Shown piece by piece: positions 42,100 through 54,323 of a stretch of DNA of 64,000 nt. Source of the DNA: Aestuariimicrobium soli (GTDB lineage: Bacteria > Actinomycetota > Actinomycetes > Propionibacteriales > Propionibacteriaceae); assembly GCF_051192575.1 (NCBI RefSeq), contig NZ_JBPJSQ010000003.1, forward strand, positions 248,001-312,000. Direction: 5' to 3'. The translations under genes were made by a program, and so were the position numbers. The notes beneath the pieces are model-generated. The model was not told the origin of the DNA. It did not search any database and saw only the letters and a list, made by a program, of their open reading frames with translations. How positions within the stretch are numbered: the first letter of the stretch is position 1; every line of letters starts with the position of its first letter.

Positions 42100-42564
42100 G
42101 TGAGCTGGTGGCGTCGACTGCTCGGCGCCAGCACCTCGCACCCCAAGACCCCCGCACCCAGCGAGGACCCTCACGGGACCTGTGACCTGAGTGCGGGCCT
42201 TGGCGTTCCCGAAACCGACCCCGTCCCGTCGCCCGAGTACTCCGAGCACTCAGAGACGCCCGCGCTGCCCGCCTTCGTCCGCGACGTCACCGCCGCCCAT
42301 CGGGTGGTGCTGCTGACCCGCGAGGGCTGCCACCTGTGTGACGATGCCGAGACCGTCGTCCAGCAGGTGGTCGCCGGCCGCGGCCTCACCCACGCCCGGG
42401 TGATGATCGACGACGACCCGGCCACCCGTGAGCGCTTCACCACCGACATTCCCGTCGTGATCGTCGACGGCCGGGTCATCGCCCGCTGGCGGGTGACGAC
42501 CGACGACGTCACGACGGCGCTCGACCAGCAGTGCCCGACCGCGGCAGTGAAGGAGCAGCAGTGA
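42100..42564 (+). CDS. Glutaredoxin-like (DUF836) thiol-disulfide protein
   Basis: The 154-residue protein has a poorly conserved N-terminal 60 residues followed by a thioredoxin fold with CHLC at residues 77-80 and the cis-Pro in DIPVVIVDG. DUF836 glutaredoxin-like proteins often precede hemA in actinobacteria. A link to thiol redox of mycothiol or to protection of heme enzymes is inferred. The GTG at 42100 follows bS22 closely, and the stop overlaps the hemA GTG (GTGA). Confidence 0.88.
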   Translation: MSWWRRLLGASTSHPKTPAPSEDPHGTCDLSAGLGVPETDPVPSPEYSEHSETPALPAFVRDVTAAHRVVLLTREGCHLCDDAETVVQQVVAGRGLTHARVMIDDDPATRERFTTDIPVVIVDGRVIARWRVTTDDVTTALDQQCPTAAVKEQQ

Positions 42565-43961
42565 ACCTGTTGACGTTGTCGATCTCGCATCGCACGGCGC
42601 CCATCACCACCGTCGAACGGGTCGCCCTCGACTCCCGCGCCGCCGATGTCGTGCAGGCCCGACTGCTCACACATCCCGAGATCAGCGAGGCGCTGGTGCT
42701 CTCGACCTGCAACCGCACCGAGGTGCACCTGATCTCGGAGCGTTTCCACGCCGGTCTCGAGGCCATTGCCGACGCCCTGGGGTCGCAGACCGGCCTCGAC
42801 CGCGCCGATCTCTCCGAGATCTGCGACGTCGCCTGGGACGAGGCCGCCGTGCACCACGTCTTCGCCCTCGTCTCGGGTCTGGAGTCGCTGGTCGTCGGCG
42901 AGAACCAGGTGCTGGGCCAGGTGCGTGAGGCGCTGCGCCGCGGCCAGCGCCGCCACGCCGTCGGCCCCGAACTCAACGGCCTCTTCCAGAACGCGTTGCG
43001 GGTGGGCAAGCGGGTGCAGTCCGAGACCGCCATCGGCCACGCCGGACGATCGATGTTCACCGCGGCCCTCGACCTCGCCCGCGAGCGCGGGGTCGACCTC
43101 AGCGGACGACGCACCGTGGTCGTCGGCGCCGGCCAGATGGCCGGTCTGGCCGCCCGCGGCATGCACGCGCTGGGAGCCGACCTGGTCTGCGTGAACCGCA
43201 CCCGCAGCCGAGCCGACCGCCTCGCCGCCGACGTGAACGGACGAGCCGCCGACCTCGCCGACCTGCCCTCGCTGTTGGGCTGGGCCGAGGTCGTGATCAC
43301 CTGCACCGGCGCCGCCCAGGGGCTGATCGACCCCGCCGTCGTCCGCGACCTCGACCGGCGACCCGAGGTGATCATCGACCTCGCGATGCCCGCCGACGTC
43401 GACCCGGCCGTGGGGGAGTGGGTGACCATGATCAACATCGCCGAACTGGCCTCCGCCGCCGAGTCGGACCACGCCCATGACGCCGAGATCGCCGCCGCCC
43501 GCGCGCTGGTCGCCGACGGGGTGGCCGACCAGGTGCGCGCCGACCGCTCCAAGGCCGTCACCCCCGCGGTGATCGCGCTGCGGGCCATGGCCGACCAGGT
43601 GGTCGAGGCCGAGCGCGACCGACTCGTCCGCCGTGGTCAGCACGCCTCGAACGAGAACGCGTTCACCCCGGCCCAGCTCGACGAGATCACCCAGGCCCTG
43701 CAGCGGGTCGCCGAGAAGCTGGTGCACGCCCCGTCGGTGGAGGCACGCCAGTTGGCCGGTTCGGACGACGCCACCGACTACGCCGAGATGTTGCGCCGCC
43801 TGTTCCGGCTCGACCTGGACGAGGTCGCCCCGCCCGCGCTGTCGACTCAGGAGCACTGCGACACCCGCGCCGCCCTGGCGGTCACCTCGCCGCGCCTGCC
43901 CGGACAGCCCGACCCCGACCGAGCAAACCAGCCCGACCAGAGCAGTGTGGGGACGCCGTGA
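42561..43961 (+). CDS. hemA: Glutamyl-tRNA reductase
   Basis: The 466-residue protein has catalytic Cys50 in STCNRTEVH, the GENQVLGQV segment and a NADPH-binding VVVGAGQMAG, with a C-terminal dimerisation domain and a disordered tail. It makes glutamate-1-semialdehyde, the entry to C5-pathway tetrapyrrole synthesis. The GTG start is set by the GTGA overlap with the preceding gene and the standard family N-terminus. Its stop overlaps hemC. Confidence 0.96.
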   Translation: MNLLTLSISHRTAPITTVERVALDSRAADVVQARLLTHPEISEALVLSTCNRTEVHLISERFHAGLEAIADALGSQTGLDRADLSEICDVAWDEAAVHHVFALVSGLESLVVGENQVLGQVREALRRGQRRHAVGPELNGLFQNALRVGKRVQSETAIGHAGRSMFTAALDLARERGVDLSGRRTVVVGAGQMAGLAARGMHALGADLVCVNRTRSRADRLAADVNGRAADLADLPSLLGWAEVVITCTGAAQGLIDPAVVRDLDRRPEVIIDLAMPADVDPAVGEWVTMINIAELASAAESDHAHDAEIAAARALVADGVADQVRADRSKAVTPAVIALRAMADQVVEAERDRLVRRGQHASNENAFTPAQLDEITQALQRVAEKLVHAPSVEARQLAGSDDATDYAEMLRRLFRLDLDEVAPPALSTQEHCDTRAALAVTSPRLPGQPDPDRANQPDQSSVGTP

Positions 43962-44920
43962 CTACGTTCACCCTCGGAGCCCGCCGGTCTCCGCTGGCCG
44001 TCGTGCAGGCCGAGTACGTGGCCGACCTGCTGCGCGCCGCCGGGCACACCGTCGACGTCGTCGGCATCACCTCGGAGGGCGACACCGACCGCCGGGCCCT
44101 CACCGAGATCGGCGGCACCGGCGTCTTCGCCGCGGCCGTCCGCGCACGCCTGCTCGACGGCTCCATCGACCTGGCCGTGCACTCCCTGAAGGACCTTCCG
44201 GTCGCCCCGCAGCCCGGCCTGGTGGTGGCCGCCATTCCCGCCCGCGAGCGGGTGAACGACGTGCTGGTGGGTCGTCCGATCGACGAGTGGACCAACGACA
44301 CGGTCGTCGGCACCGGCTCGCCCAGGCGGCAGGCGCAACTGGCCGCCCTCGCCGCCGTCCGCGGGCTCACGCCCCAGTTCGTGTCGGTGCGCGGCAATGT
44401 CGACACCCGGCTGAACCTGGTCGCCGATCGTGACGCCAGCCTGGGCGGCGTCGACGCCACCCTTCTCGCGCGCGCCGGGCTGGCGCGGCTCGGCAAGGTG
44501 CCCGCCGAGGGTCACCTGCCCGCCACCATCGCGACAACCGCCGGCCCCGACGTGCCCCTGCGCGAACTCACCCTCGACGAGGTGCTGCCCGCGCCGGGTC
44601 AGGGCGCGCTCGCGGTCGAGTGCCGCGAGTCCGCCACCACCGTGCTGGCAGCGCTCAGCGCGTTGGACGACGCCCCCACCCGCGCTGCCGTGACCGCCGA
44701 ACGGGCGTTCCTGGCCACCCTCGAGGCCGGCTGCCTCGCCCCGGTCGGCGCCTGGGCCCGCAGTGAGCAGGGCCTGTTGACGCTCGACGTGGCCGTCGCC
44801 GACGCGTCGGGGGCGCTCGTCCGCGATCGGGAAACCGGTGACGACCCCGCGTTGGTGGGCAGCCGATTGGCCGAACGCGTGTTGGCGCGGTTGGATGGGA
44901 AGCAACAACCTCGGAGGTGA
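43958..44920 (+). CDS. hemC: Hydroxymethylbilane synthase
   Basis: The 320-residue protein has the standard three-domain layout with RRSPLAVVQAEYV, HSLKDLPV, RRQAQLAAL, VRGNVDTRL and Cys259 in LEAGCLAPVG, which carries the dipyrromethane cofactor. It links four porphobilinogens into the linear tetrapyrrole. GTG start overlapping hemA; hemD follows after 4 bp. Confidence 0.96.
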   Translation: MTTFTLGARRSPLAVVQAEYVADLLRAAGHTVDVVGITSEGDTDRRALTEIGGTGVFAAAVRARLLDGSIDLAVHSLKDLPVAPQPGLVVAAIPARERVNDVLVGRPIDEWTNDTVVGTGSPRRQAQLAALAAVRGLTPQFVSVRGNVDTRLNLVADRDASLGGVDATLLARAGLARLGKVPAEGHLPATIATTAGPDVPLRELTLDEVLPAPGQGALAVECRESATTVLAALSALDDAPTRAAVTAERAFLATLEAGCLAPVGAWARSEQGLLTLDVAVADASGALVRDRETGDDPALVGSRLAERVLARLDGKQQPRR

Positions 44921-44924
44921 GCTG

Positions 44925-46511
44925 ATGGGCACGCATCGTGGCCGCATCGCCTTCGTCGGAGCCGGGCCCGGGGTGCCCTCGCTCTTGACGCTGGCCGCCG
45001 TTGACATGCTCGAGAGCGCCGACAAGATCGTGCTCACGCACGAGGAGCAGCGCGGACTGCTGACCGCCCTCGACCTGCACGGGTCCGTCGAACAGGTCGC
45101 CGAAGGCGAGAGCCTGCTGACCCACCTGCTGGACGACGCTCTGGTGGCGGTGCTCGTCGACGGCGACCCGTTGATGGACGCCCGCGCCACCCGCATCGCC
45201 CGCGAATGCAGCCAGGCCGGCTACGACATCGACGTGGTGCCCGGCATTCCGCGCAAGACGTCGATGCCCGAGTTCGCCGGCGTCTCGCTCTCCGACGGTC
45301 AGGTGCAGTTGATCACCCTGCACGACGACGTGGACGAGCACTCGCACTGGGCGCCCTCGGGCACCCTCGTGGTGATCGGCGCCGCCGCCCAGATGCCCGA
45401 GGTGCAGCGCATCGCCCTCGCCTCCGAGCGGGCGGCCGACGAGCCGGCCCTGGTGACGGTGCGGGCCGGGTCGACCTCGCAGCGGAGCCGCTCAACCACG
45501 GTGGGCCGCATCGCCGAGACCGTCGCCGGCATGAAGGTGGCCGCCACCACCACCGTGGTGGTCGTCATCGGTCGGCAGGCCGGCGAGCTCGAGCGCGCCC
45601 AGCTCGACTGGTTCGAGACCAAGCCGTTGTTCGGATGGAAGGTGCTGGTGCCGCGCACGCAGGACCAGGCGGGCCCGCTGGTGCGCCGGCTGGCCACCTT
45701 CGGCGCCGACACCCAGCTGGTGCCCACCATCGCCGTCGAGGAACCCCGCACGCCGCAGCAGATGGACAGGGCGGTGCAGGGCATCGTCGAGGGCCGCTAC
45801 CAGTGGGTCGCGTTCACCTCGGCCAATGCGGTGCGGGCGCTCCGCGAGAAGGCGACCGCCTGGGGGCTCGACGCCCGCGTCTTCTCGGGGTTGCGGCTGG
45901 CCGCCGTCGGCCCCGCCACCGCCGAGGCCCTGCTCGACTGGGGTCTGCGCGTCGACCTGATGCCCACCGACGACCAGTCGGCCGCAGGGCTGGCGGCCGA
46001 GTTCCCGGCCTTCGACGAGCTGTTCGACCCGATCAACCGCGTGCTGGTGCCCAAGGCCGACATCGCCACCGACGCCCTCGCCCACGGTCTGGCCGACCTC
46101 GGCTGGGAGGTCGAGGACGTGATCGCCTACCGCACCGTGCGGGCCGCCCCTCCGCCGCTGGAGACCCGCGAGATGATCAAGACCGGCCAGTTCGACGCCG
46201 TGGTGTTCACCTCGAGCTCGACCGTGCGCAACCTCGTCGGCATCGCGGGCAAGCCGCACAACGCCAGCGTGATCGCCGCGATCGGCCCCCAGACCGCCCG
46301 CACCTGCCGCGAGCACGGGCTGCGGGTCGACGTGCAGGCCGAGCATCCCAGTGCGCTGGAGCTCGCCGATGCCCTGGCCCGCTTCGCCGAGGAACGCCGC
46401 GACGAGTTGGCCGCGAAGGGCAAGCCCAACGTTCGTCCCTCACTGAAACCCCGGCGCGGTCGCCAACCCGCCGCGCTCAAGCGGTTGCGGGAGTCCCAGG
46501 AGGACACCTGA
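44925..46511 (+). CDS. hemD: Uroporphyrinogen-III synthase with N-terminal SUMT-like domain
   Basis: The 528-residue protein starts with a domain of the uroporphyrinogen methyltransferase fold (VGAGPG at about 12-17, DGDPLMDA near 82, VVPGIPRKTSMPEFAG near 104) and continues with uroporphyrinogen-III synthase from about residue 235 (VLVPRTQDQAGPL, WVAFTSANAVRAL, VVFTSSSTVRNL, AIGPQTARTC). The second domain closes and flips ring D. The first has lost several SUMT active-site motifs (see findings), as in other actinobacterial HemD. The ATG has a perfect GGAGGTGA upstream. Confidence 0.93.
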   Translation: MGTHRGRIAFVGAGPGVPSLLTLAAVDMLESADKIVLTHEEQRGLLTALDLHGSVEQVAEGESLLTHLLDDALVAVLVDGDPLMDARATRIARECSQAGYDIDVVPGIPRKTSMPEFAGVSLSDGQVQLITLHDDVDEHSHWAPSGTLVVIGAAAQMPEVQRIALASERAADEPALVTVRAGSTSQRSRSTTVGRIAETVAGMKVAATTTVVVVIGRQAGELERAQLDWFETKPLFGWKVLVPRTQDQAGPLVRRLATFGADTQLVPTIAVEEPRTPQQMDRAVQGIVEGRYQWVAFTSANAVRALREKATAWGLDARVFSGLRLAAVGPATAEALLDWGLRVDLMPTDDQSAAGLAAEFPAFDELFDPINRVLVPKADIATDALAHGLADLGWEVEDVIAYRTVRAAPPPLETREMIKTGQFDAVVFTSSSTVRNLVGIAGKPHNASVIAAIGPQTARTCREHGLRVDVQAEHPSALELADALARFAEERRDELAAKGKPNVRPSLKPRRGRQPAALKRLRESQEDT

Positions 46512-46574
46512 TCCCCCCAATCGTCCCGCTTGTCGTCCGAGAAGGCCAGATGGTCCTTCGAGAAGGGAAGTCCC

Positions 46575-47545
<971 letters not shown>

Positions 47546-47549
<4 letters not shown>

Positions 47550-48955
47550 CCGCCCCCACCCCCACCCCGGCACCCGTGTCGGCGGACCTGTTCGCACGCG
47601 CCCAGCGGGTCATTCCCGGCGGCGTCAACTCGCCGGTGCGCGCCTTCCGCTCCGTCGGCGGCACCCCCCGGTTCATCGCCTCGGCGAAGGGCGCCTACGT
47701 CACCGACGAGGACGGCAACCGGCTCGTCGACCTGGTCGGCTCGTGGGGCCCGATGCTGCTCGGTCACGCCCACCCCGAGGTGCTGGCCGCCGTCGGACGA
47801 GCTGCCGCCCACGGAACCAGCTTCGGTGCACCCACCCGCGCCGAGGTCGAGCTCGCCGAACTGATCGTCGAGCGCACCCCGATCGAGCAGGTGCGGCTGG
47901 TGAACTCGGGCACCGAGGCGACCATGAGCGTGCTCCGGTTGGCGCGCGGGGTCACCGGGCGCAACAAGATCATCAAGTTCGCGGGCTGCTACCACGGCCA
48001 CGTCGACTCGCTGCTGGTGCAGGCGGGGTCGGGGCTGTTGACGCTGCGCGACACCGACCCGGCGGGCGATCGGGGCGTCGTTCCCTCGAGCCCGGGAGTC
48101 ACGCCCGGCACCTCGACCGACACCGTCGTGGTGACCTACAACGACCGCGCCGGCGTCGAGGCGGCCTTCGCCGCCCACCCGGGCGAGATCGCCGCGATCA
48201 TCACCGAGGCCGCCCCCGGCAACACCGGCGTGCTGCCGCCCGGGGTCGAACCCGGCCCCGACGGCGCTCCCGAGCACTTCAACGCCTTCCTCGCCCGGGT
48301 CGCCCACGAGCACGGTGCGCTGTTCATCTCCGACGAGGTGATGACCGGGTTCCGTGTCAGCCGGCAGGGCCAGTACGGCCTCGACGGCGTCGTGCCCGAC
48401 CTGATGACGTTCGGCAAGGTGATGGGCGGTGGGTTCCCGGCGGCGGCCTTCGGCGGCCGATCCGAGCTGATGGCTCACCTTTCACCGGTCGGGAACGTCT
48501 ACCAAGCAGGAACCCTGTCGGGGAACCCGGTGGCCTCCGCGGCGGGGGCGACCACCCTGCGCCTGGCCACCGAGGAGGTTTATGAGCACCTCAACCGCTC
48601 CGCCGATCTGGTGCGGGCTGCCGTCACCGACGCGCTCACCTCCGCCGGGGTGCCGCACACCATCAACTCCGCGGGCTCGATGTTCTCGGTGTTCCTGTTC
48701 GGCCAGCCCCTGCCCTGGGGGGGTGAACCCGGCGAGTCTCGCCCGGTCACCAACCACCTGCAGGCGGGCGAGCAGTCGTCCGAGGCGTTCGCCGCGTTCT
48801 TCCACTCCATGCTCGACCAGGGGGTCTACCTGCCCCCCAGTGGCTACGAGTGTTGGTTCCTGAGCGCGGCTCACGACGATGCTGCGCTGGCACGTATCGT
48901 GGAGGCACTGCCGCCGGCCGCCGCCGCGGCACGCCGGGCGATCGAAGGCAGGTGA
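47546..48955 (+). CDS. hemL: Glutamate-1-semialdehyde 2,1-aminomutase
   Basis: The 469-residue PLP enzyme has IPGGVNSPVRAF at the N-terminus, the GCYHGH loop, DEVMTGFR and Lys291 in TFGKVMGGG, which binds the cofactor. It converts glutamate-1-semialdehyde to aminolevulinate, the product used by HemB. The ATG overlaps the hemB stop (ATGA) and has GAAAGGAAC upstream. Confidence 0.96.
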
Positions 48956-48957
48956 CG

Positions 48958-49632
48958 ATGGTTGACCACACGCTGGTGCACCTGGTGCGCCACGGTGAGG
49001 TGTTCAACCCCACCGGCGTGCTCTACGGCCGCCTCGCCGACTTCCACCTCTCCGACAACGGACGAGCCATGGCAGACCGGCTCGGGGAGTGGTTCGCCGA
49101 CAAGCCGCTGACGGCGCTGCGCTGCTCGCCGCTGGAGCGCGCGCAGGAGACGATGGCCCCCATCGCCGCCGCCCACCCCGACCTCGAGGTGGTGATCGAC
49201 GAGCGGGTGCTCGAGGCCCACAACGACTTCGAAGGCCAGGTGTTCGGCGCCGGCAACCAGGCGCTGCGTCGGCCCGCCAACTGGTGGAAGTTGCGCAACC
49301 CGCTTCGTCCGAGCTGGGGTGAGCCGTTCACCGAGGTGCGCGACCGCATGGTGGCCGCCATCGCCGAGGCAGCCGTCGCCGCCCGCGAGGGAGCCGGCGG
49401 TTCGGCGGGGCAGGCCGTGATCGTGTCGCACCAGTTGCCGATCTGGATCGCCCGACTCGACGCCGAGGGCCGCAGGCTCGTCCATGACCCCCGCAAGCGG
49501 CAGTGCAATGTCGCCTCGGTGACCACCCTGCACCTGCGCGACCAGCGCATCGTCGGGGTCACCTACGCGGAACCGGCGGGCGACCTGGTCAAGGCCAAGG
49601 ACCGCGGCAAGAGCTTCAGTTCGGGCTCGTGA
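48958..49632 (+). CDS. Histidine phosphatase (phosphoglycerate-mutase-like)
   Basis: The 224-residue protein has the RHGE motif near residue 11, SPLERAQETM and the second catalytic His in VSHQLPIWIARL. It belongs to the branch found between hemL and the cytochrome c genes in actinobacteria; the substrate is unknown. The ATG at 48958 is preferred, with an in-frame GTG at 48952 overlapping the hemL stop as an alternative. Its own stop overlaps the next start. Confidence 0.88.
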   Translation: MVDHTLVHLVRHGEVFNPTGVLYGRLADFHLSDNGRAMADRLGEWFADKPLTALRCSPLERAQETMAPIAAAHPDLEVVIDERVLEAHNDFEGQVFGAGNQALRRPANWWKLRNPLRPSWGEPFTEVRDRMVAAIAEAAVAAREGAGGSAGQAVIVSHQLPIWIARLDAEGRRLVHDPRKRQCNVASVTTLHLRDQRIVGVTYAEPAGDLVKAKDRGKSFSSGS

Positions 49633-50216
49633 CCGTGGCGTTCTCCTCTCTCGGACGACGCGGGCTGCTCACCGGCGCCGCCGGACTCGCGACCGCGGCC
49701 CTCGTGGGCTGCTCGAACAACCCCACCGCCACCAGCGACACCGGCTTCGCGCAGGGCGACGGCAGCTTCACCCGGATCGCGGCGGACCGCCGCAAGGCGC
49801 TGCCCGCGCTGACCGGCAGCGACCTCGACGAGAAGACGCTGTCGACCGCGACGTTCGCCGGCAAGGTGCTGGTGATCAACGTCTGGGGATCGTGGTGCTC
49901 ACCCTGCCGCGCCGAGGCACCGCACCTGGTCGAGGCGGCCAAGCAGACAGCCGGTGTGGCCCAGTTCCTCGGCATCAACACTCGTGACCTCGACCGGGCG
50001 CCGGCGCAGAGCTTCGTCCGCTCGTTCGGGCTCACGTATCCCAGCTTCTATGACCCCAACGGGGCGTTGCTGATGAAGCTGACCGACCTGCCCCCCAAGG
50101 CGATCCCGTCGACCCTGCTGGTCGACCCCGCCGGCCGGATCGCCGCCCGGGTGCTGGGACAGGTGTCGACCACCACGCTGGTCACCGCCGTCAACGAACT
50201 GGCGGCCTCCCGATGA
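49629..50216 (+). CDS. resA: Thiol-disulfide oxidoreductase lipoprotein (ResA/TlpA type)
   Basis: The 195-residue protein has a Tat-like lipoprotein signal (RR at 10-11, lipobox Cys28 in LVGCSNN) and a thioredoxin fold with WCSPC (Cys90, Cys93) and a cis-Pro in KAIPSTLLVDP. It reduces the heme-binding Cys pair of apocytochrome c outside the cell, using electrons from CcdA. GTG start at 49629 (GTGA overlap); stop overlaps ccdA (ATGA). Confidence 0.92.
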   Translation: MTVAFSSLGRRGLLTGAAGLATAALVGCSNNPTATSDTGFAQGDGSFTRIAADRRKALPALTGSDLDEKTLSTATFAGKVLVINVWGSWCSPCRAEAPHLVEAAKQTAGVAQFLGINTRDLDRAPAQSFVRSFGLTYPSFYDPNGALLMKLTDLPPKAIPSTLLVDPAGRIAARVLGQVSTTTLVTAVNELAASR

Positions 50217-50991
50217 CGGGCGTGCTCTTCGAACTCCCGCTGCTGCAGGGCTGGATCAACGACTCCATCCAGGGCGGGCTGTTGCTGGCCATCCCCGTCG
50301 CGCTGCTCGCCGGCCTGGTCAGTTTCTTCTCGCCGTGCGTGCTGCCCCTGCTGCCCGGGTACCTGTCGTACGCGACCGGGCTCGGCGTCAGCGAGATCTC
50401 GGCCGGGCGGGCCCCGCGCCGCCGCATGCTGCTGGGCACCCTGCTGTTCGTGCTTGGCTTCGCGGTGGTGTTCACGCTGACCGGCGCCACCATCGGCGGG
50501 CTCGGCGGGCTGCTGATGGTGCACCAACGGCTGATCTCGATCGTCACCGGAGTGGTGATCATCGCCCTCGGGCTGGTCTTCGGCGGCTGGCTGCCGCTGG
50601 GCCGGGGCACGCTGCGGCTCAACCGGGCCCCCACGGTCGGCGTGGTCGCCGCCCCGCTACTCGGGCTGGTCTTCGCGATCGGCTGGACCCCCTGCATCGG
50701 GCCGGCGCTGTCGGTCGTGCTGACGTTGGCGTTCACCGAGGGGTCGGCACCACGAGGCGCCCTGCTGGCCTTCGTCTACGCCCTCGGGTTGGGCATCCCG
50801 TTCCTGGCGGCGGCCCTGGCCTTCGGTTCGATGGGTCGACTGGTCGGGTTCGTGAAGCGCCACCAGCGGCTCTTCCAGACCGTCGGTGCCGCCCTGATGG
50901 TACTGGTCGGGCTCGCGCTCGTCACCGGTGTGTGGGATCGCGCCATGGCCGAGTTGCGGCAGTGGGTCGTCTCGTTCGGGACTCCGATCTG

Positions 50992-50992
<1 letters not shown>
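50213..50992 (+). CDS. ccdA: Cytochrome c biogenesis protein CcdA
   Basis: The 259-residue protein has six transmembrane helices with the two redox Cys in FFSPCVLPLLPGY (Cys42) and IGWTPCIGPALS (Cys161). It carries reducing power from cytoplasmic thioredoxin to ResA. It shares one base with the resB start (TGATG). Confidence 0.95.
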
Positions 50993-52643
<1,651 letters not shown>

Positions 52644-52647
<4 letters not shown>

Positions 52648-53672
52648 CGCTGACCACATTCTCCGCGCTGGCCATCGTCGCCTCGGCGGTGCTCTACCTG
52701 GTCGCCTTCCTGTGCCACGCGGCCGAGTGGGCCTTCCTGCGTGGGGTGCCGGTCGCCCGGGCCACCGACGGGTCGGACGAGCACGACCCGGCCAGGCTGC
52801 GGGCCGACCAGTCCGGTCGCTACGGGGTCTCGCTCACGGTGCTGGCGGCGCTGGTGCACTTGGCCGGGGTGGTCACCCGCGGGCTGGCCGCCGGGCGCGC
52901 GCCGTGGGGCAACATGTACGAGTTCGTGATCTCGGCGCTCGCCTTCGTCGTGGTCGCCTACCTGGTGGGGGTGTGGCGGTTCGGGCTGCGGTGGTTGGGC
53001 GGGCCGGTGGCGCTGCTGCTTGCCGTCGGCCAGGGCGTGGCCGCCACCGTGTTCTACGTGGCGGTGGCTCCGCTGGTGCCGGCGCTGCACTCGGTCTGGT
53101 TCATCATCCACATCGTGGCGGCCTGCATCTCGGCCGCCGCGTTCAACGTGGGCGGGCTGGCCTCGATCATCTACCTGGTGAAGCTGCGTGCCGTCGAGCG
53201 CCAGTCGGTCCCGGTGGTGGCCGACGAGAGTCCGGACGAGGGTTCCGGTGGCGGATCGGTGCCGGCGGCGTCGGGCGGCGGCTCGACGGCGGTGCTCACC
53301 CGCAGCCGCCGACGCACCCAGGCCGACCCCGTGGTGCGGGGATTCCTGGGGCGCGTTCCCTCGCTGACCACGCTCGACACCTTCGCCTACCGCCTGCACG
53401 CCTTCGGCTTCCCGGTGTGGACGTTCACCGTCGCCGCCGGCTCGGTGTGGGCCGAGTACGCCTGGGGACGATTCTGGGGCTGGGACCCCAAGGAGACCTG
53501 GGCGCTGATCACCTGGGTGGTCTACGCCTGCTACCTGCACGCCCGCGCCACTGCTGGCTGGAAGGGCCGCAACGCCGCCATCATCGCTCTGGTGGGGTTG
53601 GCGAGTTTCTGGTTCAACTTCGTGGGTGTGAACCTGTTCATCAACGGTCTGCACTCCTACGCGGGGATCTGA
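52644..53672 (+). CDS. ccsB: System II cytochrome c synthase subunit CcsB (CcsA type)
   Basis: The 342-residue protein has about eight helices and the tryptophan-rich heme-binding WGRFWGWDPKETWALI motif with conserved His in flanking helices (WFIIHIV, LHSY). A cytoplasmic loop of about 50 residues in the middle is Gly/Ser-rich. It handles heme for ligation to CxxCH. It ends the heme-cytochrome operon. Confidence 0.94.
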
Positions 53673-53747
53673 GCGGCGCGCGAGCCCGCAAGATGGAAAA
53701 CTCCGTCCCGATGACAACCACTTCGCCCCTCCGCGCGTTGACGCTGT

Positions 53748-54323
53748 GTGACGGTCACGCTGGAACGCCCCCTGTCTGCAGCAGGGATGCATGCGAGGCC
53801 TCGTCCGATGGTTGACCGAACCGACGGCGAGGTCTGGTTGCGCGACCTCTACGACTCCTACTGGGCGGGCATGGTGCGGCTCGCGTCGCTGCTGCTGGGC
53901 TCGTCCGATCAGGCCGAGGAGGTCGTGCAGGACGGGTTCATCGCCGTGCACCACCGCCGCGACCAGTTCGAGAACCTGGGCCATGCCGGCGCCTACCTGC
54001 GCATGACGGTGGTCAACCGTTGCCGCTCGGTGCACCGCCACCGCGCCGTGGTCAACCGCTACCGGCCCGACCCCGACGGCGGCGTCGAGACCCCCGAGGC
54101 GGCCGCCACCCGCGGCGAGACCCATGACGAGGTGATGGCGGCCCTGCGCAGCCTGCCCCAGCGGCAGCGTGAGGTGCTGATCCTGCGGTTCTACTCCGAG
54201 GCCTCCGAGGCCGAGATCTCCGAGACCCTCGGCATCTCGCGGGGAGCCGTGAAGTCGCACGCCCACCGGGGGATGCAGGCCCTGCGGCAGACTCTGGCCG
54301 CGGTCGCGAAGGGAGGGCGATGA
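53748..54323 (+). CDS. ECF sigma factor (SigE-family, group near SigM)
   Basis: The 191-residue protein has sigma region 2 (LYDSYWAGMVRLASLLLG, QAEEVVQDGFIAVHHR) and region 4 (RSLPQRQREVLILRFYSEASEAEISETLGISRGAVKSHAHRG, seen as LPQRQREVL then SRGAVKSHAHRGM). The start is uncertain: GTG at 53748, or ATG at 53787 or 53808, which would give a more typical N-terminus. The stop overlaps the start of a membrane protein with GerMN and Gmad2 domains, the probable partner or regulator. Confidence 0.88.
   Translation: MTVTLERPLSAAGMHARPRPMVDRTDGEVWLRDLYDSYWAGMVRLASLLLGSSDQAEEVVQDGFIAVHHRRDQFENLGHAGAYLRMTVVNRCRSVHRHRAVVNRYRPDPDGGVETPEAAATRGETHDEVMAALRSLPQRQREVLILRFYSEASEAEISETLGISRGAVKSHAHRGMQALRQTLAAVAKGGR

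Noticed and set aside
42171..43856. A 561-codon minus-strand frame opposite hemA.
   Set aside because: No domain signature; hemA has the correct active-site motifs and operon overlaps.
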